Origin: JAEULH01 sp034382075
Lineage (GTDB): Bacteria; Pseudomonadota; Alphaproteobacteria; Rhodospirillales; Defluviicoccaceae
DNA: 64,000 nt
Direction of reading: 5' to 3'
Assembly (NCBI GenBank): GCA_034382075.1
Contig: JAXMOZ010000002.1
Location: forward strand, 1 to 64,000
Shown here piece by piece: positions 56,438-64,000 of the stretch. Made by a program: the position numbers and the translations under genes. The notes beneath the pieces are model-generated. The model was not told where the DNA came from and searched no databases. It worked only from the letters and a program-made list of their open reading frames with translations. Within the stretch, counting starts at the first letter, position 1; each line of letters begins with the position of its first letter.

Positions 56438-57342
56438 GGCTTGATCCGGTCGGCGCCGGCGCGCATCGCCTTGGCGACCTTGTTCGCGGCGCGATAGGCT
56501 TGCAGCCTGGCCTCGGCGATCATCCGGTCGCGCCGCCCCGCCACCGGTTCGTAGCCGAGTTCCGCCATCTGCTTGCGGGTCAGCCGCTCGATGATAGCAA
56601 TGTCGGAGCCGGACAGCTCGCGACGCCACGAATCGACTTCGCCGCGGCGGTAGAACTGCGCATCCACTTCCTCCGGGGCGCTGACCGTTGGGCGAACTTT
56701 GTCGAAGGCGGAGGCGGCGACGTAGCTCTCGGCCTCCTCACGGCTTACGGGTTCACCCAACGAGGCAAACAGGCGCATGATCTCCCCAGGCCCGTCGGCG
56801 TGAAGGGCCTCGTATCTGACCTCGCAGTAGCGCTTGGTCTGGGTGCCTGCCACCCGCGCGTTCGCGACGTCTCTGCGCCACTTCCGGCAGGCATCCGCGA
56901 GCCTGCTGGGGGCCCAGGAAGACCCCCAAGATCCAGACGCCGCCCGCAAAGACGGGACCACTGCCCGTGGATCGCGGATAATGTGAACGAAGAACGCATC
57001 CGGAAAAAGCCGCAGGATGTCGGCCGCATATGCTCCGTGCTTCGGGGTCTTCTCGACGAGGATAAAGGCGTTAGGACGGCAGTCCGCCAGCCGGCCCAAG
57101 CATAGCGCCGCGAAGCCCCGCATCCACTCGACGAACTCGTCCTCGGAGATTAGATTCGAGAGCCCTGTAGCGGTTCCCTCATGCCTGCGCCAAGACTCCG
57201 GCAGTGACCGCAAATAGTTAGAAAATAGATAGGTCTCCGGCGCAGTGCCTGCGCGGGGCGACTGCGACAGCAGACTTTGGAGCCAGGTCGTTCCGCTCCT
57301 GGCGGAGCCGACGACAAACACGAGCTTCTTATCTTTGAGCAT
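56434..57342 (-). CDS. Sulfotransferase family protein
   Basis: A 302-residue PAPS-dependent sulfotransferase. The 5'-phosphosulfate loop GSARSGTTW is at residues 12-20, and EKTPKHG (97-103) and the 3'-phosphate motif IIRDPRAVVPSLR (from 121) are typical. It may sulfate a surface glycan made by the neighbouring glycosyltransferases; this is inference from context. It is translationally coupled to the ELM1-like gene. Confidence 0.9.
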   Translation of the reverse strand: MLKDKKLVFVVGSARSGTTWLQSLLSQSPRAGTAPETYLFSNYLRSLPESWRRHEGTATGLSNLISEDEFVEWMRGFAALCLGRLADCRPNAFILVEKTPKHGAYAADILRLFPDAFFVHIIRDPRAVVPSLRAASGSWGSSWAPSRLADACRKWRRDVANARVAGTQTKRYCEVRYEALHADGPGEIMRLFASLGEPVSREEAESYVAASAFDKVRPTVSAPEEVDAQFYRRGEVDSWRRELSGSDIAIIERLTRKQMAELGYEPVAGRRDRMIAEARLQAYRAANKVAKAMRAGADRIKP

Positions 57343-57857
57343 GATCTACAGCTTGTTCATTTCCGCGGTCACCCGGCGGTCCAGCCACTATGGCCACACT
57401 GCGGCCCGGCTGGGACCGCTAATCCGTACAACTGCTACGTCTGAACGCTATGGCCTCGGCCAAAGCCAATGGCCTCCACCAAGGTACACGATCCGACGCC
57501 GGTTCCTTTAAGCACCTTCATTCGCCGGGCACTGTTTGACCGGTGCCGCCACGCTATACCAACCACGCGCTTGCGCCGCCACCGCTTGGCGGTCCGGCTC
57601 GCGGTCGGGATGAAGGAGCTTGTCGATGTTGTCCCGTGCAAGGTACCGTTCGGTGGCTGCGCCAAACTGGCGCTTTGAAATAGCGGAAGAAGCAACGGTC
57701 GGCCTGGGTGCTCGGAACACGCCTTCCCGCAGCGGGCAGCTTACAAAAGATATTTCTTACGGTGCCGCTTGTCCGTGGCCCCTTTAAAGTGGCTGCCGCT
57801 TCTTCCGTAGACTGTGCCGGGGCCTTCGTAGCCGCGGCTGTAAACAGAGTGGGGACC
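57343..57857. other. Intergenic region between divergent sulfotransferase and GT4 genes
   Basis: A 515-nt stretch of lower G+C. Short open frames exist on both strands (for example 57508-57720 minus), but none shows a recognisable family or a good start. It may hold promoters for both flanking genes or a decayed fragment. I see no tRNA, terminator or repeat in it. Confidence 0.4.
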
Positions 57858-59072
57858 GTGAAGCGGCTGATCCTCGTGGAGCCAGGCCTCATAAGAGCCA
57901 CTGGGCACGAACAGGCTCACGCTCGTGTGCTAGCTGCGGAATGCGCCAAGCGGGACCTGGCTTTCCTTGTGCTGGCCAATAGGAATGCCGAAGACGGCGT
58001 GGTCGCCGACCTAGCAGCGCGAAGAGTGTTTCACATAAGCGTATACGCTACCGTAGAGCGCTCCGGCGTGATGGACATGATAAACACCAAAAGAGCATGG
58101 TCTCGCCGCTACAGGAAAGATTTTCATGCTGCATTTGATCGCGAGTGCGTCGACCAACATGATCTACTTCTTCTAAACACGGTTACGATCAGCGTTCTCG
58201 ATGGTTTGGGATCCTGGCTTGCGACCCGTCGTCCCGAAGAACGTCCTGCAACGGCAGTCATCTTTCGGCTGGGTGCGGAAGAGGGTCTGCCAGGAAGGCA
58301 CTATCCAAACCTGTCTAGGTGGCTCTACCGACGTTCGATCCTCAAGCTCAGCGGGCAGCTGAAGTGGCGACTGCTCCTCGCTACTGACACGGACGCCATC
58401 GGCTCCGAATTCGCGCGGCTGACCCAGCGGCCGGTGGCGGCTGTTCCCCTCCCAATCTCGGTTCCTGAGCCGGCCCCGCCGCGGCAGCGTTCACCTTTGG
58501 TAAGCGTGGCCTTTCCAAGTTCGGCTTACGCGCATAAAGGATTCGCGCTTCTACCTGACGCCTTGCGGATTGCGATGGGGCGGCGCTCCGAACTGCGCGC
58601 GACGATACGCGTAGCGAACCCGCCGGAAGCAATGGCGTCGGTCGTCGAGCGGCTGCAGGCCATGGCTCCGCAGGTGCGCTTGGTTCAGGGGGCGCTTCCC
58701 CCTGATCGCTATTATCAAATGATTTCGCAGGCTGATGGGATCCTGCTTCCGTATGACCCCGTCGTCTTTGCGAAGAGGAGTTCCCAGATATTAGCCGAGG
58801 CTGCCGCCCTTGCGCGTCCGGTCATAGTGATTGCTGGAAGCTTTCTTGATAGAGAATGTCAGCTTGCAGGGATAGCCGGGGTGACCGCAGAGGCATTTAC
58901 GGGAGAAGCGCTGGGAGCCGCCCTTCAGCGATTTGCGGCGGGTCGGGATCTTCTGGCGAACGCTGCTTGGGCGTCCTGTCCCCTGCACCGGTACCGCCAC
59001 TCTGCATCGGCTTTTATGAATCAGTTGCTTCGCTTTACGCGCTCTTGCGAGGCCGCCACATCAGCCAGCTAA
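57858..59072 (+). CDS. GT4-like glycosyltransferase
   Basis: 404 residues from the GTG at 57858. The GT-B layout is visible: VEPGLIRATGHEQAHARVLAAEC at the N-terminus and, in the C-domain, VSVAFPSSAYAHKGFALLPDAL, VRLVQGALPPDRYYQMISQADGILLPYDP and SSQILAEAAALARPVIV, the donor-binding region. Codon and base use differ from neighbours: the 60-nt line at 58081 has ~43% G+C. This suggests transfer from a lower-GC source. Confidence 0.8.
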   Translation: MKRLILVEPGLIRATGHEQAHARVLAAECAKRDLAFLVLANRNAEDGVVADLAARRVFHISVYATVERSGVMDMINTKRAWSRRYRKDFHAAFDRECVDQHDLLLLNTVTISVLDGLGSWLATRRPEERPATAVIFRLGAEEGLPGRHYPNLSRWLYRRSILKLSGQLKWRLLLATDTDAIGSEFARLTQRPVAAVPLPISVPEPAPPRQRSPLVSVAFPSSAYAHKGFALLPDALRIAMGRRSELRATIRVANPPEAMASVVERLQAMAPQVRLVQGALPPDRYYQMISQADGILLPYDPVVFAKRSSQILAEAAALARPVIVIAGSFLDRECQLAGIAGVTAEAFTGEALGAALQRFAAGRDLLANAAWASCPLHRYRHSASAFMNQLLRFTRSCEAATSAS

Positions 59073-59093
59073 GTCATTCAGGGGGCGCAGAGA

Positions 59094-59984
59094 TTGCTAA
59101 CCACCAAGAAGATTCGCAGCAAACTGAAGAAAATAGATCCCTTGCGCCATCGCGAGTTTATGCAGAGGAGGTCCGCTAGGAAAGAGGTTTGTAACCGGAT
59201 AAAGGAGCTTGTTGTTGGAGATGTACTTCTCAGACTCGATGAATTTGAAGGCGAATTCTATATAGACTCAAGGTCCGACATCTTGCTTCGTGTCCTTGCA
59301 GACGGGTTCTTTGAGCCAAAACTCGCGAGGCTCGCCGTGCACTTAACCGACCCTGAGAGAGATGTGATAGACGTTGGGGCAAATATTGGATTCTATGCGG
59401 TCTTGCTGGCTAGGCGGCTAAGAACCGGTAGACGAGTGGCCGCATTTGAGCCGGCAGAAGAAGCATATGCAAAGTTGCTACGAAATGTCAGACACAATGG
59501 ATTAGAAGAAATAATTCTTTCCATGTGCTGTGGAGCGAGCAATTACACCGGATCATCCGCCTTATATAGCGTTTCCGGTCGAAGCGAATATTCGAGCCTT
59601 GCGCCCATCGTGCATCCCTCCGCTTCAAGCGGCTCGATCAGCTCACAACCTGTTAGAACGGTAACGGTCGATGAGGTCGTATCGAACCATAAACTACGTC
59701 CAGGATTCATGAAGGTGGATGTAGAAGGCGCAGAAAATCTCGTAATTCTGGGTGCAGAGCACACTATACAAACCTATCGGCCGATAGTAATGATGGAGAT
59801 AGCGGACCAGTTGCTGCAATCTGCTGGATCTTCTGCTAAGGCTGTTGTTGAACACATGCTTTTGCGCGATTACGTCGTTGTTGATCCGATTAAACCAAAA
59901 CTAAGGCCGGGCAGCCGAGCTTATGGAGACGTTGTCTGCTTTCCAAGAGAAGACGACCGGTGGCGGGTTCTGGTTCAGCAATAG
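59094..59984 (+). CDS. FkbM family methyltransferase
   Basis: A 296-residue SAM-dependent methyltransferase: DVIDVGANIGFYAVLLARRL (motif I), AFEPAEEAYAKLLRNVRHNG, VRTVTVDEVV, and FMKVDVEGAENLVILGAEHTI. FkbM enzymes O-methylate sugars in polysaccharides and antibiotics. The start codon is TTG at 59094. It is the most AT-rich gene of the window (line 59221 is 40% G+C). It lies between glycosyltransferase genes on the same strand. Confidence 0.9.
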   Translation: MLTTKKIRSKLKKIDPLRHREFMQRRSARKEVCNRIKELVVGDVLLRLDEFEGEFYIDSRSDILLRVLADGFFEPKLARLAVHLTDPERDVIDVGANIGFYAVLLARRLRTGRRVAAFEPAEEAYAKLLRNVRHNGLEEIILSMCCGASNYTGSSALYSVSGRSEYSSLAPIVHPSASSGSISSQPVRTVTVDEVVSNHKLRPGFMKVDVEGAENLVILGAEHTIQTYRPIVMMEIADQLLQSAGSSAKAVVEHMLLRDYVVVDPIKPKLRPGSRAYGDVVCFPREDDRWRVLVQQ

Positions 59985-60014
59985 GCCCAGAAGCCGCTAA
60001 AGTTAAGGGTCCAA

Positions 60015-61043
60015 ATGGCTGAGTTTGGTGCACAGCGCTCGCGCGTTGGCCAGCAAGAGGATTCCCTTCAGGGCGCTAAGGTCTGCGTCTGCGCCTGCAC
60101 CTACCGCCGGCCGGACGGATTGAGCGCGATGCTCGACGGCATTGCCCGGCAGACGTTTTCGGTCATGCCGCGCCCAACACTGCATGTCGTCATTGCCGAC
60201 AACGAGTGCAGCGACCGAACCCGGGAGATATGCACGGAGTTCGAGCGGCAGTCCGCGATTCCTGTGGTCTACGTCTGCGAACCCCGGCGCGGCATCTCAT
60301 TCGCGCGGAACGCCTGCCTCGACAACATTCCCGAGGGCTTCGAGTTCTTTGCCTCGATCGACGATGACGAGGTCCCCGATCCCGATTGGCTCGAACGGCT
60401 GCTGGAGGCGCAGGCGGCCACGGGTGCAGACGTGGTGCAGGGTCGCGTCGTCGCGGTCTTCGACGAGGGAACGCCGCAATGGATTATCGAAGGCAACTTC
60501 TTCGGGCGGCCTCGCCGGCTATTCAATTTGGACTTCCATGAGCGCCAGAACCTTCAGGAACTCGAAAGCGCCGGAACAGGCAACGTCCTGATCAGGGCTA
60601 CACTCGTCTTGAAGCAGAGCCTGCGGTTCGACTCGGACTTGGCGTTAACTGGAGGAGAAGATACGAAGTTCTTCAAGTCACTCCGCGGGCACGGCGCGTT
60701 GATAATCTACGCTGACCACGCGGTTGTTCACGAGCGATACCCGAGAACGCGCGCGAATTTTCGATACATGGTTACCGAGAGGTTTCGGATGGGACATGTA
60801 CGGGCAACGGTGGTCACAAAAGATGCAGAGGTCTCTGCGCGAGCCACCGTTAGATCTAGACTCTTTCTTCAAGCAGCGACGCATCTCAGGCTTGGCGTTC
60901 GCCGGATAGCGAAGACTCTTTGGTCTAAGAAGCGCCAAACGGACCGCTTCGCTGTGGGCGCGTTCGAAGCGGCCTACGGGCTCGGCATTCTTACGGCACT
61001 CGCTGGGTTCAGATACGAGCACTATAAGAAAAATGCAGTCTAG
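60015..61043 (+). CDS. Family 2 glycosyltransferase, tandem paralogue 1
   Basis: 342 residues: VCVCACTYRRPDGLSAMLDGIARQ, HVVIADNE, GISFARNACLDN, and the metal site SIDDDEVPDPDWLERLLEAQ. The C-terminus ends in AYGLGILTALAGFRYEHYKK. It shares the whole layout with the next two genes. The 3' half is AT-richer than paralogues 2 and 3. Its stop overlaps the start of the next gene by 11 nt. Confidence 0.9.
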   Translation: MAEFGAQRSRVGQQEDSLQGAKVCVCACTYRRPDGLSAMLDGIARQTFSVMPRPTLHVVIADNECSDRTREICTEFERQSAIPVVYVCEPRRGISFARNACLDNIPEGFEFFASIDDDEVPDPDWLERLLEAQAATGADVVQGRVVAVFDEGTPQWIIEGNFFGRPRRLFNLDFHERQNLQELESAGTGNVLIRATLVLKQSLRFDSDLALTGGEDTKFFKSLRGHGALIIYADHAVVHERYPRTRANFRYMVTERFRMGHVRATVVTKDAEVSARATVRSRLFLQAATHLRLGVRRIAKTLWSKKRQTDRFAVGAFEAAYGLGILTALAGFRYEHYKKNAV

Positions 61044-62016
61044 CGATAAGGCCGAGCCGCGCTTCGTAGCCATCTGCGCCTGCACCTACCGGCGCCCGGA
61101 GGGGCTGGCGGCGCTGCTGGCCGGCCTGGCGCGGCAGCGGTTCGCAGCCGAGCGCAAGCCTGCGCTCCACGTCGTCATCGCCGACAACGAGGGCAGCGGC
61201 GAGGTGCGGCGGATCTGCGAGCGGTTCCGGGGCGAGACCGGGATCCCGCTGACCTATGTCCACGAGCCGCAGCGTGGGATTTCGTTCGCCCGCAACGCCT
61301 GCCTCGACAACCTCCCGCCCGACTGCGAGGTCTTTGCCTTCATAGACGACGACGAGGTGCCCGACCCGGATTGGGTGGACCGGCTGCTCGAAGCGCAGCG
61401 GCGCACCGGAGCCGACGTGGTTCAGGGGCCGGTCGTCCCGGTGTTCCAGCCGGGCGCCCCGCGCTGGCTGGTCGAAGGCGGCTTTCTCGGCTGGCCGAGG
61501 CGCAACTGGCGGGGGACGCGGCCCGAACTCGTCGAGGATCAGGACCTGCCGGAAGCCTACACCAACAACGTGCTGGTCCGCAGGGCGGCCATCGCCGGCG
61601 TCGGCCTCCGCCTCCGCTTTGATCCGGGCTTCGCCCTCGCCGGCGGCGGCGACAGCCACTTCTTCCAGGCCTTGCACGCCGCGGGCTCGCGGATCGTCTA
61701 CGCGCCGCGCGCGATCGTCAGGGAGAGCGTGCCGGCGGAGCGGGCCACGTTATGGTATCGCATGCGCCTGGAGTACCGCATCGCCATCAGCCCGCTGAAG
61801 GCCAAGGCGAGGGCGTCGAACGGCACGGCCCCGCGGCGGCTGAGGCGGCTCTGGCGCGACAGCGGCATGGGCAAGCTGGCCTCGGGGATCGGCGTTCTCC
61901 TCCGCTCCGCGGCCAGCCTGGATGCGGACCAGGCGGTGGTCGGCTGTCTGCGCCTTGCCTACGGCGCCGGCCAGTTTGCCCGCACCCTCGGCCTCAGCTA
62001 TCACATCTACCGCTGA
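61033..62016 (+). CDS. Family 2 glycosyltransferase, tandem paralogue 2
   Basis: 327 residues: AICACTYRRPEGLAALLAGLARQ, HVVIADNEGSG, GISFARNACLDNLP, FAFIDDDEVPDPDWVDRLLEAQRRTGADVVQG. It ends in LRLAYGAGQFARTLGLSYHIY. GC-rich like the bulk genome. It overlaps paralogue 1 and is followed after 23 nt by paralogue 3. Probably adds sugars to a surface polysaccharide. Confidence 0.92.
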   Translation: MQSSDKAEPRFVAICACTYRRPEGLAALLAGLARQRFAAERKPALHVVIADNEGSGEVRRICERFRGETGIPLTYVHEPQRGISFARNACLDNLPPDCEVFAFIDDDEVPDPDWVDRLLEAQRRTGADVVQGPVVPVFQPGAPRWLVEGGFLGWPRRNWRGTRPELVEDQDLPEAYTNNVLVRRAAIAGVGLRLRFDPGFALAGGGDSHFFQALHAAGSRIVYAPRAIVRESVPAERATLWYRMRLEYRIAISPLKAKARASNGTAPRRLRRLWRDSGMGKLASGIGVLLRSAASLDADQAVVGCLRLAYGAGQFARTLGLSYHIYR

Positions 62017-62039
62017 GCCGCCCTTTCCCGGAGATGCGG

Positions 62040-63020
62040 ATGACCGAGCCCCTATGCGTGGCGGTTTGCGCCTGCACCTACCAGCGCCCGGACGGACTGA
62101 GGCGGCTGCTCGACGGCGTGGCGGCGCAGACCTTCGACAGTTTCCGAAGCGAGGCAGAGGAGGCTCCGCGCCTCAGCGTCGTCATCGCCGACAACGAAGG
62201 CAGTTCCGTGGTGCGGCGGATCTGCGAGACGTTCGCCGCAGAGACGGGCATCGCCTGCGCTTGCGTTCACGAACCGCAGCGCGGGATCTCCTTTGCCCGC
62301 AATGCCTGCCTGGAGCATCTGCCGGTCGATTGCGACGTCTTTGCCTTCATCGACGACGACGAGGTGCCGGAACCCGATTGGCTCGACCAGCTCCTCCTGG
62401 CCCAGCGGCGGACCGGCGCGGATGTCGTCCACGGCCGGGTCGTGCCGCACTTCGAGGGCGAGGTGCCGCAGTGGATCGCCGACGGCGGGTTCTTCGCCGT
62501 GCCGCGGCGCGGCCACGGGGTGAAGCTGCCGCAGATCGCCGACCTGGCGCCGCTCGACCGCGCCGCCACCAACAACGTTCTGGTTCGCGCCGAACCGGTT
62601 CGCGCGCACAAGCTGAGGTTCGCGCCGGCGTTCGCGCTGTCCGGCGGCTCGGACACCCTCTTCTTCCGGACGATGCACGCGCTCGGCTGCCGGACCGTCC
62701 ATGCCGCCCATGCCGTCGTCGCCGAGCACGTGCCGGCGTCCAGGGCCAACCTCGGCTATCTGATGCGGGTGCGGTTCAAGACCGGCAACACCGCGGCGCG
62801 CATCGACGCCCAGATGGACAAAGTCGCCCCGTCCGAGAGCGCCGCAAAACGCGTTTCCGCAGCCGCCTCCGACATCGGCCTCGGGGTGAGGCGAATGCTC
62901 AAGTCACTGCTTACGGGGAAGTGGCAGAAAGACCGTTTTGCCATCGGCGCGCTTCGCATCGCCTACGGCGCCGGGTACCTTACCGCCGCGCTGGGCTACC
63001 GCCACCAGCACTACAAGTAG
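62040..63020 (+). CDS. Family 2 glycosyltransferase, tandem paralogue 3
   Basis: 326 residues: VAVCACTYQRPDGLRRLLDGVAAQ, SVVIADNEGSS, GISFARNACLEHLP, FAFIDDDEVPEPDWLDQLLLAQRRTGADVVHG. It ends in LRIAYGAGYLTAALGYRHQHYK. I chose the ATG at 62040, which has GGAG six bases upstream; 62034 is also an in-frame ATG. It is the last gene of the glycosyltransferase run before the integrase. Confidence 0.92.
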   Translation: MTEPLCVAVCACTYQRPDGLRRLLDGVAAQTFDSFRSEAEEAPRLSVVIADNEGSSVVRRICETFAAETGIACACVHEPQRGISFARNACLEHLPVDCDVFAFIDDDEVPEPDWLDQLLLAQRRTGADVVHGRVVPHFEGEVPQWIADGGFFAVPRRGHGVKLPQIADLAPLDRAATNNVLVRAEPVRAHKLRFAPAFALSGGSDTLFFRTMHALGCRTVHAAHAVVAEHVPASRANLGYLMRVRFKTGNTAARIDAQMDKVAPSESAAKRVSAAASDIGLGVRRMLKSLLTGKWQKDRFAIGALRIAYGAGYLTAALGYRHQHYK

Positions 63021-63224
63021 CGCAAGAGCCGCCGCCGGGCCTCGCGGATCCTTGGCGCGGGAACTGGCGGATGGGGTGTCCTCCTGTATAGCGTCTGGCA
63101 GGGTCCGGGGGTGTCCGGTAGTGCAGCCTGGATCAATGACTTGATTGAATCCACGGTCCGGCATCGTCCATTGCGATCCGGCTTCATCCCACATAGAATG
63201 AGGGTCGGAATGTGGATGTGAAAC

Positions 63225-64000
63225 GTGAAGCCGCAACAGCGTCATCCGGACAAAGCTCTCTCTGCCGTGAAGGTTCGCGCGCTGGCCAAGCCGGGCCGCT
63301 ACGCCGACGGCAACGGCCTTTACCTTCTCATCGATCACAACGGCGCGAAGCGCTGGCTCCTTCGGATCGTTGTCCAGGGCCGCCGCCGCGATATCGGCCT
63401 CGGTAGCTGCCGACTCGTCACGCTGGCGGAGGCCCGCGACAAGGCTCTCGAGTACCGCAGGATCGCCAGATCCGGCGGCGATCCGGTGGCGAAGAAGCGG
63501 GAGGCGCAGCGGGTCGTGCCGACCTTCGAGCAAGCCGCCCGTATAGTTCATCAGGAACACAGGGACGCCTGGCGCAACAGCAAGCACGTCGCGCAGTGGA
63601 TCAGCTCCCTCAACCAGTACGCCTTCCCGACGATCGGCGACCTGCGGGTCGACCACATCGACACGCCGCACGTGCTGAAGGTGCTCTCCCCGATCTGGCT
63701 CGAGAAGCCCGAGACCGCGCGCCGCGTCCGTCAGCGTATCGCTGCCGTCCTCGACTGGGCGAAGGCGCATCGCTACCGCTCCGGCGACAATCCGGTCGAA
63801 GAAGTGGCGAAGGCTCTCCCCAAGCAGCCCGACAAGCGCGGCCACTTCACGGCGCTGCCGTATTCGGCGGTCCCGCGCTTTCTTACCGCTCTGCGTGCAA
63901 GCGCTGTTGGTGAACCGACGCTGCTCGCCTTCGAGTTCCTCATCTTAACTGCGGCACGGACGAACGAGGTGCTGGGTGCGACCTGGGACGAAGTGGATCT
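63225..64000 (+). CDS. Tyrosine-recombinase integrase, N-terminal part (3' end outside window)
   Basis: An open frame from the GTG at 63225 to the window edge. It has an Arm-binding DUF4102 domain (LSAVKVRALAKPGRYADGNGLYLLID, GAKRWLLRI, RRDIGLGSCRLVTLAEARDKALEYRRI), a SAM-like core-binding domain (AWRNSKHVAQWISSLNQYAF), and the start of the catalytic domain with the first catalytic Arg in LTAARTNEVLGATWDE. P4-type integrases of this layout mobilise genomic islands. The preceding frame is closed by TGA at 63219, so the GTG start is well defined. No tRNA gene is visible just upstream. Confidence 0.9.
   Translation, partial: MKPQQRHPDKALSAVKVRALAKPGRYADGNGLYLLIDHNGAKRWLLRIVVQGRRRDIGLGSCRLVTLAEARDKALEYRRIARSGGDPVAKKREAQRVVPTFEQAARIVHQEHRDAWRNSKHVAQWISSLNQYAFPTIGDLRVDHIDTPHVLKVLSPIWLEKPETARRVRQRIAAVLDWAKAHRYRSGDNPVEEVAKALPKQPDKRGHFTALPYSAVPRFLTALRASAVGEPTLLAFEFLILTAARTNEVLGATWDEVD

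Noticed and set aside
57508..57720. 70-residue minus-strand frame (KRQFGAATERYLARDN region)
   Set aside because: Composition is plausible, but there is no recognisable family, no good ribosome site, and overlapping frames on both strands. Not enough to call a gene.
63021..63224. tRNA gene as integrase attachment site
   Set aside because: No T-loop GTTCRA-type sequence or cloverleaf could be found in this gap.

Overview
The window is about 64 kb of GC-rich DNA (most coding regions clearly above 60% G+C). It reads as chromosome of an alphaproteobacterium, most likely of the Rhodospirillales type. Reasons: a broken but recognisable rpmH-rnpA-yidD-yidC-engB-argB block, a Feo/urease/TRAP gene complement, an RquA-like methyltransferase, an ELM1-like protein, and three families of short palindromic intergenic repeats. 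The genus cannot be fixed from the sequence alone.

Layout. 1-2.8 kb: the end of a urease operon (ureC 3' part, ureE, ureF, ureG). 2.9-6.3 kb: a small coiled-coil membrane protein and a complete Fe(II) uptake operon (feoA-feoA-feoB-feoC, minus strand). 6.6-12.5 kb: a CorC/HlyC-type CBS membrane protein, recO, a TRAP permease pair without a binding protein, and pyrE. 12.6-16.8 kb: an RND efflux pair. 17.0-26.6 kb: argB, a three-gene signalling operon (LysM/FecR protein, CHASE2-PAS-GGDEF-EAL protein, receiver protein), then engB, yidC, yidD, rnpA and rpmH. The signalling operon sits inside what is usually an uninterrupted block. 26.8-30.4 kb: a TVP38/TMEM64 protein, an orphan histidine kinase, a small membrane protein and a broken trans-aconitate methyltransferase gene. 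30.4-38 kb: a MauG/CCP-like dihaem protein, a GFA-fold protein, ftsH, ahpD, ahpC, a CoxG-like protein and a putative rhamnosyltransferase. 38.3-46.5 kb: purU, an rquA-like gene, and a polyphosphate/phosphohistidine cluster (sixA, ppk1, pap, divergent ppx).

46.5-50.5 kb is the most unusual stretch. It holds an MNT nucleotidyltransferase with a HEPN protein that runs in frame into what looks like the C-terminal end of a DEAD/DEAH helicase. Next come a tandem-TIR protein and a SLOG-family protein 16 nt apart, then a truncated second TIR gene. The families point to a nucleotide-signalling conflict/defence locus, related in concept to Thoeris but without its SIR2-type effector. Several parts look decayed.

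50.5-63.0 kb: a surface-polysaccharide neighbourhood with a GT2, a sulfotransferase, an ELM1-like protein, a GT4-like glycosyltransferase, an FkbM methyltransferase and three tandem paralogous GT2 genes. A transglutaminase and fused ATP-grasp/alpha-E peptide-ligase pair lies within it. The stretch from about 57.3 to 61 kb has visibly lower G+C, suggesting later acquisition. The window ends inside a tyrosine-recombinase (P4-type integrase) gene, so an integrated element probably begins at the right edge.
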